Assembly: GCF_039541955.1 (NCBI RefSeq)
Contig: NZ_BAABHF010000019.1
Coordinates: 682,001-746,000, forward strand
Source: Actinoallomurus oryzae
GTDB lineage: Bacteria; Actinomycetota; Actinomycetes; Streptosporangiales; Streptosporangiaceae
Reading direction: 5' to 3'
Length of the DNA: 64,000 bases
Both the position numbers and the translations under genes were made by a program. The notes beneath the pieces are model-generated. The model did no database searches. It was not told the origin of the DNA and worked only from the letters and a program-made list of their open reading frames with translations. Of this stretch, positions 62,415 to 64,000 are shown piece by piece (the first letter of the stretch is position 1; every line of letters begins with the position of its first letter).

Positions 62415-63065
62415 CTACGGTCGGGCTCGGTGCTGGCCGCCGCTCGCCCGCGGCGCGTGGTCGATGAAGGCCGGCGGCGTCGGCGGGCGCTCGAACAGCC
62501 GGCTCCGGATCTCGACGTCCTCGGCGGTGGGACCGGTGATGACGGCCAGCAGCAGGACCGTCAAGACGATGAACGCGACGACGACGACCGGAACCATGAA
62601 GCGCACCGGATCGATGCCGTGCACGACGGTCGGGCTCGGGTCCAGGCGCACGCGCAGCGCCGCCATGGCCGTGTAGTGCATGCCGGCGATGCCGAGCCCG
62701 GTGAAGATCCCGCCCGCGGCCATCTTCGGCGCGGACGGTTCGCCGTACCCCACGATGAACAGACCACAGGCGACCACGACCATTGCCAGAATGGCACTGG
62801 CGAGCGTAAAACCGATCCCGTACCGCACGGTGGAGCCGGTGACGCCGAAGCCGAGCATCGCGGAAAAGTGCATGAGCCAGATTCCCGTGCCGCCGATCGC
62901 GACCGCGGCGATCAACAGCCAGCGGACATGCCGCCCCGAACGGCGAAACTGCTGTGCCCGTACGGTGCACAACAGGCCGAGCAGTGACCCGGTGACCGAC
63001 ACGACATAGGCCAGAACAGGCGTGAACCAACCCAGCGCGAAATGATTCAAATGAGCCACGACCAT
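62415..63065 (-). CDS. MHYT-domain membrane sensor protein
   Basis: About 216 residues with seven hydrophobic helices. MHYT motifs occur in GIWLMHFSAMLGF and GIAGMHYTAMAAL, with further conserved helices (VLAYVVSVTGSLLGLLC, VVVVAFIVLTVLLLAVI). MHYT domains are thought to bind copper and sense oxygen, CO or NO at the membrane. No GGDEF/EAL domain is attached, unlike many relatives; the C-terminal ~35 residues are disordered. I start at 63065, where GGGGGA precedes the ATG. Confidence 0.85.
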   Translation of the reverse strand: MVVAHLNHFALGWFTPVLAYVVSVTGSLLGLLCTVRAQQFRRSGRHVRWLLIAAVAIGGTGIWLMHFSAMLGFGVTGSTVRYGIGFTLASAILAMVVVACGLFIVGYGEPSAPKMAAGGIFTGLGIAGMHYTAMAALRVRLDPSPTVVHGIDPVRFMVPVVVVAFIVLTVLLLAVITGPTAEDVEIRSRLFERPPTPPAFIDHAPRASGGQHRARP

Positions 63066-63207
63066 TTTCCCCCAGCGCGAGCTCTCCCGTAGTGCGTGCC
63101 AGAATGGCCTCACGGATTAACTAATTCAAGGGTTCTAAACAATAAATTCGCGCGTCCATAATGGATCACTCTCCGTGATCGAAGGTTGACTCAGAAGGTT
63201 TCCCGCC

Positions 63208-63729
63208 GTGAAGTCATCGCGTCCTGGCGGCGGCCTGCGGACGGGGAATAGTCTCGGCGCCTGGCCGGCACCCGCCGGCCCGATTCTTCGCGGTGGTGAC
63301 CACGTGCTCGAGCCCGGCGACGACCCGGTGAGACGCTCTCCCGAATTCTCCGGTGACGATCCGGGCGAACACTTCCCGGAAACGCCCGGCGACGATCCGG
63401 CCGGGCATTCGCCGGGCGTGCCCGGTGAGCGACGGCCGTGGCTCGTCGCCTGCCTCGTCGCCGTCTTCGTCGCGGCGGGCCTCATCATGATCCTCACGTC
63501 CGGACAGGACCACCACGGCGAGGCGAGACTCGTCTGCGAACGCTTCGTCAAGGGCCACGTGCCCGGCACGGACGTGCGCTTCTCCGGGGAGAAGGTCCGC
63601 GACCTGTCATCGGTCCGGCACACCGTCACCGGGACGGCACTCGTCGCCGGCCGTCCGCCGGCGCCGTACACCTGCACCGTCGACCACGGCGGAACGTCGT
63701 GGCGTCTGGTCTCCCTGACCGGAGTCTGA
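63208..63729 (+). CDS. hypothetical protein with PGDDP-repeat tail and one membrane anchor
   Basis: A 173-residue protein. Residues ~1-75 are disordered with imperfect repeats around GDDP (EPGDDP, SGDDPG, PGDDPAG). A hydrophobic helix (LVACLVAVFVAAGLIMIL) and a ~75-residue extracytoplasmic domain with two Cys (LVCERFVKG, YTCTVDHG) follow. GTG start with a weak upstream AAGG. Not recognised; possibly a small lipid-free surface protein. Confidence 0.6.
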   Translation: MKSSRPGGGLRTGNSLGAWPAPAGPILRGGDHVLEPGDDPVRRSPEFSGDDPGEHFPETPGDDPAGHSPGVPGERRPWLVACLVAVFVAAGLIMILTSGQDHHGEARLVCERFVKGHVPGTDVRFSGEKVRDLSSVRHTVTGTALVAGRPPAPYTCTVDHGGTSWRLVSLTGV

Positions 63730-63780
63730 CGCCGGGCGAACGCGTACGGGCGGTGCTCGTGTGCTCGATAGGGTGACGGC

Positions 63781-64000
63781 GTGGCAGGGGGCATCCAGAC
63801 ACCAGAGCCGTACGACGTCGTCATCGTCGGCGCGGGGCCGGCCGGCAGCAGCGCGGCGCTCGCGGCCGCCGAAGCCGGTGCGAACACCCTGGTTCTCGAC
63901 CGCTCGTCGTTCCCCCGCTACAAGACCTGCGGCGGAGGGCTCATCGGCGTCACGCTCGACTCGCTGCCCGCCGGTCTGGACGTCCCGGTGCGGCAGGAGA
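63781..64000 (+). CDS. geranylgeranyl reductase family flavoprotein, cut by window edge
   Basis: The first ~73 residues of an FAD oxidoreductase. The Rossmann motif is VVIVGAGPAGSSAALAAAEA, followed by VLDRSSFPRYKTCGGGLIG, which is the geranylgeranyl-reductase signature. Relatives reduce isoprenoid double bonds, for example in menaquinone or archaeal-type lipid tails. GTG start. The C-terminal part lies outside the window. Confidence 0.85.
   Translation, partial: MAGGIQTPEPYDVVIVGAGPAGSSAALAAAEAGANTLVLDRSSFPRYKTCGGGLIGVTLDSLPAGLDVPVRQE

Noticed and set aside
1..64000. CRISPR arrays and rRNA genes
   Set aside because: No regularly spaced repeat-spacer pattern and no rRNA-like sequence were seen; the 68-bp tandem pair is coding-like and lacks spacers.

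Overview
High-GC DNA with dense, mostly minus-strand operons joined by 4-nt ATGA/GTGA overlaps, frequent GTG starts, and Actinobacteria-type families (NB-ARC/TPR regulator, TPR-CHAT protein, DUF6603, Cgl0159-type aldolase beside iol genes). This is a chromosomal window of a filamentous actinomycete; a Streptosporangiales/Thermomonosporaceae-like source is only a guess. Three sections look accessory: 3.8-8.1 kb (CHAT cassette), 9.1-22.4 kb (giant-protein operon) and 29.7-36.3 kb (lower-GC graveyard of broken mobile and toxin genes).

Layout. 1-2.2 kb: NB-ARC/TPR regulator cut by the left edge. 2.7-3.7 kb: uncharacterised protein. 3.8-8.1 kb (+): membrane protein, PH-like/SHOCT protein, EACC1-like protein and a 950-aa TPR-CHAT protease, a predicted conflict or cell-death cassette. 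9.1-22.4 kb (-): six coupled genes (1137-aa protein, 56-aa protein, LamG/tail-fibre-like protein, ComEC-type metallo-hydrolase, 1445-aa DUF6603-like protein, 590-aa protein), perhaps ending with an alpha/beta hydrolase at 8.2 kb. None has an obvious Sec signal. This is the best candidate for an undescribed system. 22.6-28.3 kb (-): GntR regulator, two FAD amine oxidases and a polar amino-acid ABC transporter, i.e. uptake and oxidation of an amino acid or N-alkyl amine. 28.5-29.5 kb: DUF389 membrane protein.

29.7-36.3 kb: tRNA-Lys-like remnant, SDR remnant, putative immunity gene, 5'-truncated RHS-HINT toxin fused at a sharp junction to a truncated alpha/beta hydrolase, a methyltransferase, and an integrase tail joined to a frameshifted LamG piece. 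36.4-40 kb: secreted GH31 glycosidase, anchored hypothetical protein, RibD-like reductase. 40.1-50 kb (-): an eleven-gene IclR-led operon with a NitT/TauT-type importer, an alpha/beta hydrolase, a three-subunit molybdenum hydroxylase, an amidohydrolase-2 protein, a NIPSNAP protein and a CoxG-like protein, probably importing and degrading an aromatic or N-heterocyclic compound.

50.1-62.4 kb: a sugar-type ABC transporter (binding protein, permease, single ATPase) and, after two unrelated genes, iolG-iolE-iolC-aldolase-iolB-iolD with a divergent GntR regulator; together a myo-inositol uptake and catabolic set, lacking iolA here. Junctions in this region carry 23-28-codon micro-ORFs overlapping their neighbours by 4 nt; three copies are an exact 68-nt element. 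62.4-64 kb: MHYT membrane sensor, small anchored protein, and the start of a geranylgeranyl-reductase-type flavoprotein.
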